Of a stretch of 38,192 nucleotides of DNA, positions 23,954 through 32,891 are shown piece by piece. A model generated the notes under the pieces. The model was not told the origin of the DNA. It worked only from the letters and a program-made list of their open reading frames with translations, and did not search any database. The stretch covers positions 1 to 38,192 of the forward strand of contig JBBFKT010000014.1 of the NCBI GenBank assembly GCA_037482015.1, read 5' to 3'. Position 1 is the stretch's first letter, and each line of letters begins with the position of its first letter. The translations under genes were made by a program, and so were the position numbers. Origin of the DNA: Thermodesulforhabdaceae bacterium. Lineage in GTDB: Bacteria > Desulfobacterota > Syntrophobacteria > Syntrophobacterales > Thermodesulforhabdaceae.

Positions 23954-26080
23954 TTATGTGGGCGCGTTTAAAACCTTCCTGTCCCAGTTAAAAACCGAAA
24001 AAGGCTCGTCATCACGCTCGTGCTTGAATCCGCTTAAAAGCCTTGGTAGCTCCTTATTCAAATCCCAGGGACCCTGGCTTATATCCAGAGCGAAATAATA
24101 ATATCCCATCCTCATTAATTCTCCAAGTTTTCCAAACAAGCTAACGGGTCTGTCTGCATATATAAAAGTAAGCCTTCTAGATCTTTGATAATAATACTGA
24201 TCGCCTCTTTCTGTAATAAAAGGTTTTCCTTCCATAAGTTTTGGCTCCAAGACGGATGTCATTAACGGAAGCCACGAAAAAACCGTAACCACGGGAACCG
24301 CCGGCAGAGGATATTTCATAAGTTCTCGCAGTTCATCTCTGGTCATCTCGGGAGAAAGCGTTACAGCAAAGCAACCTTCTTCAGCCCAGTGAGCAAGAGA
24401 GGCGGCATTTCTAACATTGAGCCCCATTCCCCCAAATAACCCGATGCGGACATTAACATCTCGAAAAAGTTCCAGATGTCCCGGATTGTTGATCTCCCAC
24501 AGGAGGAAACCTCTAGATACCAGCCATTCTGCGGCACGTTTATAAACTTTCAACCTTTCAGTCCAGCCCAATTCAGGGGTTGGAAGAGACAGCACAAGGC
24601 GTTCCTTCTGAGACGGCAGAATTTTCATGCGAGAAAGTGATTCCAAATTGGAAAGAGTGGCTTTAAGCACAACCCATTTGGCAGGTGAATGGAAGGCAGC
24701 CGGAAGATCCGACGGAGACGAGATTTTCAACAAAAGCTGGATCCCGCTTTTCTGGATAGCTTTACGTCGATCGGGAAGTTCCTCCCACACATTTTCAACA
24801 GGAAGATGCTTTGACCTTGAAGGAATCAAGGGAATTTTCGCTGCTATTTCAGATCTAATTCGTTTCCAAATAGCTTGAGACTGTTCAGTTTTATGACCGA
24901 TCAGGAAAAGTTTTGTCCCTACCGGCAAATCGGAAAGCCCTTCAACCTCAACCAGATCGCCCTTTTGAGCATTTTCAGGATGAGTTCTACCAATGTGCCT
25001 GATAGGCTCTTCCCTGCCCCTCCAGGACTCAGGTCGAACAATGTCCCCTGAACGCAGATCTCCTCTCAGGCGTAACAGAGCACTATTTTCTCTCCTGCTC
25101 TCAACTGTTGCTATCCAAATCCCGCTTGATCCTGAACGACCTGGATCCAGGACACGCTCCGAGGGATTTGCTTCCCAAAATCCGGCACTGGTGTGTCTGG
25201 ACGGAGCCGCTCGAAGCAATTCCTTAGCCAGCCCAATCGCTTCCGTCTCTTCCCCCGGACTGGCACTGAGAACCATCCGATAAGCCTTAACAACGTTTGC
25301 CACATAGTCGGGAGATTTCATCCGTCCTTCGATTTTCAACGCCGCAATTCGGGATTTTTTCAATCTGGGGATGAAGTCTATAGCTGAAAAGTCACTACAG
25401 GACAGGAAAAATCCTTCTCGCTTTCCCTGACGAAAACGAAGGCGACAGGGTTGAGCGCATTCGCCTCTAAGCCCACTCCGACCACCTCTAAAACTACTTG
25501 CAAGACAGAATCCAGAAAAGGAAAAACATAACGCTCCATGGACAAACACTTCTATTTCTACTGGAGCCTGTTCTGATATGGCTATGGCTTCTTCAACCGG
25601 CACCTCCCGCGCTAATACCACTCGACGAATTCCCCACTTAGCGGCTCTTTCTACTCCCTGAAGATTGTGGATGCCAGAAAGAGTGCTTAAATGGAGGGGA
25701 ATTTCAGGAAAGAGGCGTCTCGCCATAAACACTGCACCCATGTCCTGGACAATGAGCCCACCAAAGCTCTTTGCTTCGGCAAGATCTGCAACGCGTTCCA
25801 ACAAAACCCGAAATTGATCCAGTTCTCGAGAAAGCAAAAGGCTGTTTACTGCAAGATGGATTTTTATGTTTTTAGTCTCTGCCCAGCTGATTAGATCAGC
25901 ACATTCCTCCAGGCTAAAGTTTCCGGCAAAAGCCCGGGCATTCCAGCCTTTAACACCAATGTAAACAGCGTCAGCTCCCGATTCAACGGCTGCCCAGAAG
26001 GATTCAATAGATCCGGCTGGAGCAAGAAGTTCAGGCAGTTTAAGAGAGTTATTACGATTCGAGCGATCTAATAATGTCAA
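23954..26080 (-). CDS. Peptidase U32 family protein (RlhA/TrhP/YhbU-like)
   Basis: 708 residues. The U32 core is at the N terminus (ELLAPAGSIESFWAAVESGADAVYIG), and the family signature region has EVFVHGALCFSFSGFCLASS then RGGRSGLRGECAQPCR, whose cysteines match the cluster-type Cys of RNA-hydroxylating U32 proteins. A long C-terminal part (~330-708) follows, as in larger family members. Relatives RlhA and TrhP hydroxylate rRNA or tRNA, so an RNA-modifying role is more likely than proteolysis; the target is unknown. The start is TTG 26080 with GGAGG six bases upstream, inside the end of the creatininase gene (29-base overlap). No later codon gives a better start. Confidence 0.85.
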   Translation of the reverse strand: MTLLDRSNRNNSLKLPELLAPAGSIESFWAAVESGADAVYIGVKGWNARAFAGNFSLEECADLISWAETKNIKIHLAVNSLLLSRELDQFRVLLERVADLAEAKSFGGLIVQDMGAVFMARRLFPEIPLHLSTLSGIHNLQGVERAAKWGIRRVVLAREVPVEEAIAISEQAPVEIEVFVHGALCFSFSGFCLASSFRGGRSGLRGECAQPCRLRFRQGKREGFFLSCSDFSAIDFIPRLKKSRIAALKIEGRMKSPDYVANVVKAYRMVLSASPGEETEAIGLAKELLRAAPSRHTSAGFWEANPSERVLDPGRSGSSGIWIATVESRRENSALLRLRGDLRSGDIVRPESWRGREEPIRHIGRTHPENAQKGDLVEVEGLSDLPVGTKLFLIGHKTEQSQAIWKRIRSEIAAKIPLIPSRSKHLPVENVWEELPDRRKAIQKSGIQLLLKISSPSDLPAAFHSPAKWVVLKATLSNLESLSRMKILPSQKERLVLSLPTPELGWTERLKVYKRAAEWLVSRGFLLWEINNPGHLELFRDVNVRIGLFGGMGLNVRNAASLAHWAEEGCFAVTLSPEMTRDELRELMKYPLPAVPVVTVFSWLPLMTSVLEPKLMEGKPFITERGDQYYYQRSRRLTFIYADRPVSLFGKLGELMRMGYYYFALDISQGPWDLNKELPRLLSGFKHERDDEPFSVFNWDRKVLNAPT

Positions 26081-26765
26081 TCAGCGCCTCCACAGATTTT
26101 TCCAGTAATTTTTTGCCTTTTTCCGGGGATGCCTTGGCAGGATTTCCCCATACGCCTCCACGCCAGAAATCACGTTTATTTCGAACGAGTAAAAATCGAG
26201 GGAAAGAGGGATATTCTTCCTGAGATCGCCCTTTTACTTTGTCGGGAAAAAGATATTCTATAATGGACGTTTCGACCTCGCCGGCATGAGAATCTTCAGG
26301 AGTTTCCACAATGCCCTTCCATGCAATACGTCCCAGGTCGTTAATAGAGACAACAGCAAATCGAGCATCCTCAAGTTCATCCAGGAGTTCTTCGCAGGCA
26401 TCAATTATCATGGCGATGTGAGTTCCACCGGCATGACCGCTAAGGACAAGAATATTTCTTAGCCCATTGAAATACAAGCCCCGGACAATGTCCTGAATGA
26501 GAAGCCTCAAGGTTGTCCCTCTTATGCTCACCGTTCCCGGGTGTTGAGAAGAGCTTCTGCAAAGCCCGTAAGTTACAGGCGGTGCCACCCAGACAAATAT
26601 TTTCTGGGCAACGAGTCTGGCAAGTTCAACGGCGTGCCAGGTGTCGGTTCCTAAAGGTAGATGGCTTCCATGTTCTTCAAGGGAGCCACAGGGCAGGATA
26701 ACAGTTCGGCTTTCTTTCAACCCCGAAGAGAATTCATCCATTGTAACTTCATCCAGCATGGGCAT
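26052..26765 (-). CDS. Creatininase-family amidohydrolase
   Basis: 237 residues. Metal-binding motifs of the creatininase/MftE/ArfB family are present: GSLEEHGSHLPLGTDT (Glu, His and Asp ligands), LSGHAGGTH, and EDSHAGEVETS. The family hydrolyses cyclic amides or formamides in several pathways, including flavin and purine-related chemistry; the substrate is unknown here. I place the start at ATG 26765 behind AAGGAG. An in-frame extension to 26921 contains a lipobox-like PGCSG but overlaps the purB end by 77 bases and lacks family similarity. It follows purB on the same strand, so a nucleotide-derived substrate is possible but unproven. Confidence 0.85.
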   Translation of the reverse strand: MPMLDEVTMDEFSSGLKESRTVILPCGSLEEHGSHLPLGTDTWHAVELARLVAQKIFVWVAPPVTYGLCRSSSQHPGTVSIRGTTLRLLIQDIVRGLYFNGLRNILVLSGHAGGTHIAMIIDACEELLDELEDARFAVVSINDLGRIAWKGIVETPEDSHAGEVETSIIEYLFPDKVKGRSQEEYPSFPRFLLVRNKRDFWRGGVWGNPAKASPEKGKKLLEKSVEALIDIIRSLES

Positions 26766-26844
26766 TTGTGTTTTTCTCCTTTTGCTCAGTGTGCACTTAT
26801 AGATGTCTGCTTCTACAAATAGACCAGTGGTGGACATGTGTCTC

Positions 26845-28137
26845 CTACCCGAACACCCTGGCGAAAATGGTATCCACATGACGAGTATAAAAGCGAAGGT
26901 CAAAGAGTTCTTCAAGTTCATCTTCTGTCAAATGGCGCATAACTTCCGGATCTTCCTTAAGGCGGTTTTTGAGATGTCCACCCTGCTCCCAAACTTTCAT
27001 AGCATTTCTCTGGACAAGTTCATAAGCTTCGTTACGAGAAAGCCCTTTTTGAGTAAGTGCAAGCATTACTCGCTGGGAATTGAAAAGTCCTCCCGTAAGG
27101 GCAAGATTTCTTGCGATGTTTTCTGGATAGACCGTAAGGTTTTCAATGATGCCGGTCAGACGATTCAGCATATAATCCAGAAGTATGGTGCTATCGGGAG
27201 CAATTATTCGTTCGACGGAAGAATGGCTGATGTCTCGCTCATGCCACAGAGCGACGTTTTCCATAGCGGCAAGAGCGTTAGCTCTAAGCACTCGAGCAAG
27301 CCCTGATAGATTTTCGCATCCGATGGGATTTCTCTTGTGAGGCATAGCGGAAGAGCCTTTCTGCCCTGGAGCAAAATACTCCTCCGCTTCACGGACCTCG
27401 GTTCTCTGAAGATGGCGAATTTCAACGGCTATTTTCTCCACTGTGCAGCCAATTATAGCCAGGGTAGTGAAAAATTCGGCATGGCGATCTCTCTGGACAA
27501 TCTGGGTGCTGATAGGATCTGGTTTCAGTCCCAGCTTTTCGCAAGTAGCTTTTTCTATTTCGGGATCGATGTTAGCGTAAGTTCCGACGGCTCCAGAGAT
27601 CTTTCCTACTCGTATGGTTTCCCTGGCGTTCAGAAGTCGTTCTCTGTTTCGTTTCATTTCTTCATACCAGAGGGCAAATTTGAGCCCAAGGGTTATGGGT
27701 TCGGCGTGGACACCGTGAGATCGTCCTATCATGATGAGATCTTTCCAGCGGAAAGCTTGATTTTTTAATGCGTTCATGAGTCTATCAATATCCTTCAGGA
27801 GAATGTCCGAAGCTTCAACCAGGAGTAGCGCCAGGGACGTGTCCAGCACATCTGAAGAAGTAAGCCCCTCGTGGATAAATCTTGAAGGTGGACCCACATA
27901 TTCTGCCACGTTGGTAATAAAGGCTATTACATCGTGCTTTGTTGTTTCTTCTATTTCTTCTATACGCTTTGAATCAAAGTTAGCTCGTTCTTTAATAACA
28001 AGCCAGTCCTCCCAGGGAATTTCCCCACGTTCGGCTCTGACTTCACACACCGCAAGCTCCACTTCAAGCCATTTCCTGTAGCGATTTTCCTGGGTCCAGA
28101 GTTTCCCCATTTCTGGTCTTGTGTATCGAGGAATCAC
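26845..28137 (-). CDS. purB: Adenylosuccinate lyase
   Basis: 430 residues, the normal length for bacterial PurB. It cleaves SAICAR and adenylosuccinate, releasing fumarate, in purine synthesis. Visible are the N-terminal SYW-like entry (RYTRPEMGKLW), the substrate-binding TSSDVLDTSLALLL with GRSHGVHAEPITLG, and the fumarase/ASL signature GSSAMPHKRNP. The start is GTG 28137 with AAAGGAGGG upstream. It is followed after 79 bases by the creatininase-family gene. Together with guaB and guaA elsewhere in the window it shows an AMP and GMP synthesis capability. Confidence 0.97.
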   Translation of the reverse strand: MIPRYTRPEMGKLWTQENRYRKWLEVELAVCEVRAERGEIPWEDWLVIKERANFDSKRIEEIEETTKHDVIAFITNVAEYVGPPSRFIHEGLTSSDVLDTSLALLLVEASDILLKDIDRLMNALKNQAFRWKDLIMIGRSHGVHAEPITLGLKFALWYEEMKRNRERLLNARETIRVGKISGAVGTYANIDPEIEKATCEKLGLKPDPISTQIVQRDRHAEFFTTLAIIGCTVEKIAVEIRHLQRTEVREAEEYFAPGQKGSSAMPHKRNPIGCENLSGLARVLRANALAAMENVALWHERDISHSSVERIIAPDSTILLDYMLNRLTGIIENLTVYPENIARNLALTGGLFNSQRVMLALTQKGLSRNEAYELVQRNAMKVWEQGGHLKNRLKEDPEVMRHLTEDELEELFDLRFYTRHVDTIFARVFG

Positions 28138-28197
28138 GAATTAGCCCTCCTTTCTTTTCTGACCTTAGTGCACATTCCGGATTACTTACCCCATCTT

Positions 28198-28866
28198 TTA
28201 GTGTTGTTCTGAAAGCTTTTCCATACCTCTATGAGATCCCAGGATAATCAAAATATCTCCTTTCTCGATCGAATATTGACCTCGAGGTATGAATACAACC
28301 CGATCTTTACCTGCCACGGAATCATGTTTTCTCACAGCAATAATCTGTAAGGCGTATTTATTGATAAGATCCAGTTGTTGCAGTGTTTTTCCGATGAAAG
28401 AGTCAGGGGACGGAAGTTCAAAAATAGCGTAATCTTCGTGAAGAGGGAGGTAATCTATCATGTTGGGGTTGTGGATTCGACGAGCCACTATGAGAGCCAT
28501 ATCTTTCTCAGGAAAGATAACATGATGAGCTCCAACGTGCTTTAATATTTGCGCATGTTCTTCACTCAAAGCTTTTGCGTATATGAGTTTTGCGCCGATC
28601 TGTCGCAGATTAAAGGTTGTTAGAATACTAGCCAGCATATTGGTTCCTATAGCTACAACAGTCGCATCCAAATCCTGTAATCCCAGGGCTCGTAGCGTTT
28701 CTATATTGGTTCCATCCGCCACCACAGCTTCAGTCACTTCTTGACGGATCTTCTGGATTGATTCTTTTTTTATGTCTATAGCAAGAACCTCATGTCCTTT
28801 GCTGTAAAGCTCCCGAGCAAGGTAATGTCCAAAATTTCCAAGCCCTATTACGGCAATTTGAGCCAT
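28198..28866 (-). CDS. Potassium uptake regulatory subunit, KtrA/TrkA family
   Basis: 222 residues with an N-terminal RCK/TrkA-N Rossmann domain (IAVIGLGNFGHYLARELYSKG, glycine motif at ~5-14; VLAIDIKKESI with the Asp that binds nucleotide ribose) and a C-terminal TrkA-C domain (~140-220). Ring-forming proteins of this type bind ATP/ADP or NAD(H) and gate a KtrB/TrkH channel. AAGGAG precedes the ATG. It starts 12 bases after the channel gene's stop, so the two form an operon. One RCK unit rather than the two of TrkA points to the Ktr type. Confidence 0.92.
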   Translation of the reverse strand: MAQIAVIGLGNFGHYLARELYSKGHEVLAIDIKKESIQKIRQEVTEAVVADGTNIETLRALGLQDLDATVVAIGTNMLASILTTFNLRQIGAKLIYAKALSEEHAQILKHVGAHHVIFPEKDMALIVARRIHNPNMIDYLPLHEDYAIFELPSPDSFIGKTLQQLDLINKYALQIIAVRKHDSVAGKDRVVFIPRGQYSIEKGDILIILGSHRGMEKLSEQH

Positions 28867-28878
28867 ATAAATTACTCC

Positions 28879-30261
28879 TTAGCCTATCATTATGCGTTCC
28901 TCAGCATAGGTAAATTCTCCACCGGTGCGAATTCGAGGGCTCAGGGCTGCAGCAACCACCAGAGGCCCTAATCTTCCAACAAACATGGTAAATACAAGGA
29001 TAAGTTTTGCTGCCTTGCTCAGTTCTGGAGTTACACCCATGCTGAGACCAACAGTTCCAAAAGCTGAGATTACTTCAAAAAGATATTTCAAGAAAAGCCC
29101 ATTAGTTTCGCTATAAGGTTTTGCTCCCAGTTCCGTTATGAGAACGCCGGCGGTCACCGATATGACTATAACCATACCCAATGTCAGCACACCGAAGGCT
29201 TTATTAACGGATTCGTCATCGAGGCTTCTCTTAAAGATGAAAGCCTTTTCTCTTCCCATAAATCTTGAGATACCAACGGCTGCTAGAGCAGCAATCGTGG
29301 AAGTTTTAACTCCACCGGCAGTAGAGCCTGGGGACCCACCGATAAACATCAAGATTAAAGTTCCTAAAAGAGTAATGGGAGCCATGGATGCGAAATCTAG
29401 CGTGTTAAAGCCAGCAGTGCGAGGCGTAACGGATTGAAAAATAGCGGCGAGGATACGCTCATGGATACTGAAATTCTTCATTGTAACGTTCCATTCTGCA
29501 ATCAAGAAAAGAAGGAAACCGAATATGATGAGCCAGCAAGTTGTGGATAGGACGATTTTGGAATGAAGTGACAGTCGATGCCAGAACTTTCGAGGAGACA
29601 ATCTGGATTTAGATAGCCAGTAAAGCTCGTTAAGCACGAGAAACCCAAGACCACCAAGAATGATGAGTGTAGAAACAGTTAAAACGATAACCGCATCAGA
29701 TCTATAGGACATAATAGAATCACGAAACAGACTAAATCCAGCGTTGCAAAAAGCACTTACAGCATGAAAGATAGCAATCCATAAACTCTGGGAAACATCA
29801 CCATTTAGATTGATGAAGCGCAAAAAAAGTAATGTCGCTCCCAAAAATTCCAAAACAAATGTAAAAAGAATTATTCTTTTAATAAGGCTTATGATGTCCG
29901 GCTGGGGAATATGAGTAAAGGTATCCTGAAGGATGAAACGAGATCTTATCGAGATGCTCCGCCCAACAATGGTAAAAAGACCCGTTGATATAGTCATTAT
30001 ACCCAGCCCACCAACCTGGATTAAAACAAGGATAATTATCTGTCCAGCCAGAGGAAAAAAGGTGCCAATGTCCACTACCGAAAGACCCGTTACACAAGCC
30101 GCTGAAGTTGACATAAAGAGCGCATCCACAAAGGAAAGGTGGAACTTGCCTTCCACAGGGATTCTCAGCGGAACCAGCATAAGAGCTACAGTTCCAATAA
30201 GGATAAATACGGCAAAGCTAAAAACGGGTAAAAACCAGTGTGACATAATTTGCTTAGGCAT
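28879..30261 (-). CDS. TrkH/KtrB family potassium transporter
   Basis: About 460 residues, highly hydrophobic, with ~10 membrane helices arranged as repeated M1-P-M2 units. Selectivity-filter-like segments are seen: SAACVTGLSVVD (~60-70), SAFCNAGFSLF, SPGSTAGGVK, and SAFGTVGLSMGV near the C terminus, each with a central Gly. It would import K+ driven by an ion gradient, gated by the downstream KtrA-like subunit. The start is ambiguous: ATG 30261, a TTG four codons earlier at 30273, or ATG 30245; no candidate has a strong ribosome site. It diverges from the EAL-HDOD gene. Confidence 0.92.
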   Translation of the reverse strand: MPKQIMSHWFLPVFSFAVFILIGTVALMLVPLRIPVEGKFHLSFVDALFMSTSAACVTGLSVVDIGTFFPLAGQIIILVLIQVGGLGIMTISTGLFTIVGRSISIRSRFILQDTFTHIPQPDIISLIKRIILFTFVLEFLGATLLFLRFINLNGDVSQSLWIAIFHAVSAFCNAGFSLFRDSIMSYRSDAVIVLTVSTLIILGGLGFLVLNELYWLSKSRLSPRKFWHRLSLHSKIVLSTTCWLIIFGFLLFLIAEWNVTMKNFSIHERILAAIFQSVTPRTAGFNTLDFASMAPITLLGTLILMFIGGSPGSTAGGVKTSTIAALAAVGISRFMGREKAFIFKRSLDDESVNKAFGVLTLGMVIVISVTAGVLITELGAKPYSETNGLFLKYLFEVISAFGTVGLSMGVTPELSKAAKLILVFTMFVGRLGPLVVAAALSPRIRTGGEFTYAEERIMIG

Positions 30262-30435
30262 AATCTCGCTCAACTTTCTTGATTTTAGCAGTCTCAGGCA
30301 CGTTAACCTTCAACGAGTTGCCCAAAATCACATACCAAATACAACTCAGGTAAATAGACAAATCGGAAATTCTTTACTGGTAAAAAAATGCCAACTCAAG
30401 GTATAAAATCAAATACGAAACGGAGGTAGCCTTTT

Positions 30436-31644
30436 ATGGAAGCTCTGGTAGCAAGGCAACCTATTTTTGATAGGAACAAGAACCTTTGGGGATACGAAAT
30501 CCTCTATCGATCCACGCCAGATGCAACTAAAGCCTGCATAAATGATCCCGACGAAGCTTCTTTCACCGTTCTTCACAACCTGCTCATGGTTATGGACTTT
30601 AAGGAATTAATTGAAGGAACTAAAGGTTTCATTAATTTCACAAAACGTTTGTTAACTGAAGATATTGCAACAATTCTTCCACCTGATCTTACCGTTATTG
30701 AAATACTGGAATGCACCACCCCTGATGACACAATCTTAGAATCAATAAAAAAGCTCAAAAAAAGCGGCTATCTTCTGGCTGTTGATGATTTTGCTCTGGA
30801 AGAAACGCATTTGCTGCCCTTTGTAGAAATGGTGGATATTGTCAAAGTCGATCTCATGAAAACCCCCAAATCCAGATGGAATCACATAGTAAAGTTATGC
30901 AACAACAAGAAAAAACTTTTACTGGCTGAAAAAGTAGAAACTTATGAAGATTTGAAATATGCAACAGAGCTAGGATTCGACCTTTTTCAAGGGTTTTTCT
31001 TCAGCAGGCCTGTGACAGTTCTCAGAAAAGAAATTCCTCCCGCAGCTACCAGCATGCTCAGAATTATGTCAGAACTGTTCAAAAAAGAAGAAATGGATCT
31101 TAAGGACTTTGAAAACATTCTAAAAAAAGATCCCGCTCTAACATACAAACTTCTCAGATACGTAAATTCACCGGCGGTAGGATTAAGACATCCGGTATCG
31201 GACATACGTCGAGCAATAATGCTGCTGGGAGAACGAGAACTGAGGCGCTGGTTGTTACTCGTAATCTACGGAAGCGTTTCAAAAGAATCACCCTATAAAC
31301 TTTTCGGGAAAGCACTGCACAGAGGGCGCTATATGGAACTCCTGGCATACGAAACTAAAACAGCAAAACCTGACGAAGCCTTTCTGGTGGGTGTTCTTTC
31401 CCCCCTGGATGCTATGCTTCAATGCCCTATGGAAAATGTCCTGGAACAACTCTATCTTGCACCCCCAATTCAGAAGGCTCTACTTTCCCATGAAGGAACC
31501 CTAGGACTCATGTATCGTATGATAATGGCGCATGAGGCTGGAGATAGCGAAAAAGTCGTAGAAATCGCAAAGAATTTTTCCTTAGATATAGCTAAAATTA
31601 ATCAACTATATATCGAAGCTATCCGGTGGGCTCAAATGCTCTAA
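30436..31644 (+). CDS. EAL-HDOD domain signalling protein (YuxH/CdgJ-type)
   Basis: 402 residues. An N-terminal EAL-like domain (~1-195) begins VARQPIFDRNKNLWGYEILY and includes LAVDDFALEETHL and VDIVKVDLMK. The canonical EAL triad is replaced by YEI, so the domain is probably inactive for c-di-GMP cleavage. A C-terminal HDOD domain (~200-400) contains ILKKDPALTYKLLRYVNSPA and RRAIMLLGERELRRWLLL. Proteins of this architecture (e.g. CdgJ) affect motility and c-di-GMP signalling without being enzymes. CGGAGG lies just before the ATG. It diverges from the potassium transporter and is convergent with the DUF2304 gene. Confidence 0.9.
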   Translation: MEALVARQPIFDRNKNLWGYEILYRSTPDATKACINDPDEASFTVLHNLLMVMDFKELIEGTKGFINFTKRLLTEDIATILPPDLTVIEILECTTPDDTILESIKKLKKSGYLLAVDDFALEETHLLPFVEMVDIVKVDLMKTPKSRWNHIVKLCNNKKKLLLAEKVETYEDLKYATELGFDLFQGFFFSRPVTVLRKEIPPAATSMLRIMSELFKKEEMDLKDFENILKKDPALTYKLLRYVNSPAVGLRHPVSDIRRAIMLLGERELRRWLLLVIYGSVSKESPYKLFGKALHRGRYMELLAYETKTAKPDEAFLVGVLSPLDAMLQCPMENVLEQLYLAPPIQKALLSHEGTLGLMYRMIMAHEAGDSEKVVEIAKNFSLDIAKINQLYIEAIRWAQML

Positions 31645-31671
31645 CAGAAAACTCCCATTAAACCACAATTT

Positions 31672-32016
31672 CTAATCTTCTTGCTCTCTATCCCTCTTTT
31701 CAAGTATCGCCAGCCGCTGAGTAAGCCTTTTAATTTCCCGCTCCTGCCTTGAAAATTCTATATCCATCCGGAGAATCTTTATAAGCATCGCAGCAAATCC
31801 AAGCGAAAAGAAAAAGGTCGGAGGGTAGTTTACACCAAACCATCGCGCAACCACATCTACCGTCTCCGGGAAAAAACCAACAAGCACGGAACATACCGCT
31901 AAGCCAAGCCACCAGATTGTATGGCGAACATGAATGTAATCCTTTCTCACAAGAAAAATGATAGCAATAGCAATAAAAAGTCCTATAACCGTTGAAGTAA
32001 TACGATAGGAGATCAT
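31672..32016 (-). CDS. DUF2304 family small membrane protein
   Basis: 114 residues with three hydrophobic segments (~5-23, ~35-52, ~64-82) and a charged, coiled-coil-like C terminus (~85-112, IEFSRQEREIKRLTQRLAIL). The arrangement and the HTIWWLG segment match DUF2304, which is commonly encoded beside dolichol-phosphate-mannose-synthase-like glycosyltransferases and may anchor them. Here its ATG overlaps the glycosyltransferase stop as ATGA, which supports that partnership. The function is otherwise unknown. Confidence 0.8.
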   Translation of the reverse strand: MISYRITSTVIGLFIAIAIIFLVRKDYIHVRHTIWWLGLAVCSVLVGFFPETVDVVARWFGVNYPPTFFFSLGFAAMLIKILRMDIEFSRQEREIKRLTQRLAILEKRDREQED

Positions 32017-32711
32017 GAAACAACTTCCTTTTTAGAATTTGCTTTGAAACATCGCTTAGAAACACCGTATACACTTGAATGCATCATGTATCTAATAACA
32101 GCTCCCCAACTGTAAAAAACCCTTGAATGACCAGCTTGCTTAGGACGTTCATACATCCTCACCGGAACCTCCACAATAGAAAGTCCCCTGTGAGCCAGCA
32201 TGAGAAGAACGCCAACATCTTGATAATCAAGAAGTAGAGCGTCTTTACTCGTAAGAATGTTTATAGCTTGTGGACCATAAAGCCTGAATCCGGAGGTCAA
32301 ATCCTTAACCGAAAGCCCTGTTAGAGTTCTCAGGAAACTCCACGCTATTCTTCTCAACTTGCTCACCCGTTCAGGACATGATCCGATCACAACATCTGCT
32401 CCCGTTTTGCGATAAGCATCATAAAGAAGAGAAATATCATTTATTTCGTGCTGACCATCTCCATCAAGAGTCACCACAGGAGCAATTTTATGGTATCTGG
32501 CGAAAAGAAGCCCTGTCTGTATAGCCGTCCATGCACCAAGTCGCTTTCCATGAGAAACCACAATGGCTCCACCTTCAAAAGCTTCCTCCGCTGTTCGATC
32601 GGTGCTTCCGTCATCCACCACAACAACGGGGCAACCCATCACATCCCAGATGTTTTTCACAACCCGTCTTATAGTTGCTTCTTCGTTATAGGCAGGAACC
32701 ACAACAATCAA
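32013..32711 (-). CDS. Family 2 glycosyltransferase, dolichyl/polyprenyl-phosphate sugar synthase-like
   Basis: 232 residues of GT-A fold. The nucleotide-sugar binding strand is IVVVPAYNEEATI, then VVVDDGSTDRT (Asp 33-34) and the metal-binding TLDGDGQHEI (DGDGQH at 83-88). LTSGFRLYGP resembles the family motif (D)xxSGFR. No membrane helices are obvious, so it probably acts at the inner leaflet with the DUF2304 partner to load a sugar on a polyprenyl phosphate. The start is TTG 32711 with AAGGA upstream, and the protein begins directly with the first strand as family members do. The sugar and acceptor are unknown. Confidence 0.88.
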   Translation of the reverse strand: MIVVVPAYNEEATIRRVVKNIWDVMGCPVVVVDDGSTDRTAEEAFEGGAIVVSHGKRLGAWTAIQTGLLFARYHKIAPVVTLDGDGQHEINDISLLYDAYRKTGADVVIGSCPERVSKLRRIAWSFLRTLTGLSVKDLTSGFRLYGPQAINILTSKDALLLDYQDVGVLLMLAHRGLSIVEVPVRMYERPKQAGHSRVFYSWGAVIRYMMHSSVYGVSKRCFKANSKKEVVS

Positions 32712-32800
32712 GTTTTATCCTTCTCTACTAGCAACTCCATTTTTGTAAGCACCGGTTTTGTAACTTAAGAAGAGTAAAAGGTAAAGCTTTTACAAAAACA

Positions 32801-32829
32801 ATAGGGACACAGCATCGCCATGTCCCTAT
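32801..32829 (-). terminator. Second (distal) terminator of hcp
   Basis: ATAGGGACA (32801-32809) and TGTCCCTAT (32821-32829) form a 9-base stem. Read leftward it is followed by TGTTTTTG. It also resembles dispersed AGGGACA palindromes, so it could have been recruited from such a repeat. Confidence 0.6.
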
Positions 32830-32851
32830 AGAAGAACCCGAAAAAAGTTAG

Positions 32852-32879
32852 GCAGGGACGAAACATTTATCGTCCCTGC
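32852..32879 (-). terminator. Rho-independent terminator of hcp
   Basis: GCAGGGACGA (32852-32861) pairs perfectly with TCGTCCCTGC (32870-32879) across an 8-base loop. On the minus strand it is followed by CTAACTTTTTTC. It begins about 12 bases after the hcp stop codon. Confidence 0.8.
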
Positions 32880-32891
32880 GCAAAAGTTCTT

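Noticed and set aside
26766-26921. N-terminal extension of the creatininase-family protein with a lipobox-like PGCSG, suggesting a lipoprotein
   Set aside because: It would overlap the end of purB, and a clear AAGGAG precedes ATG 26765, where the family similarity begins.
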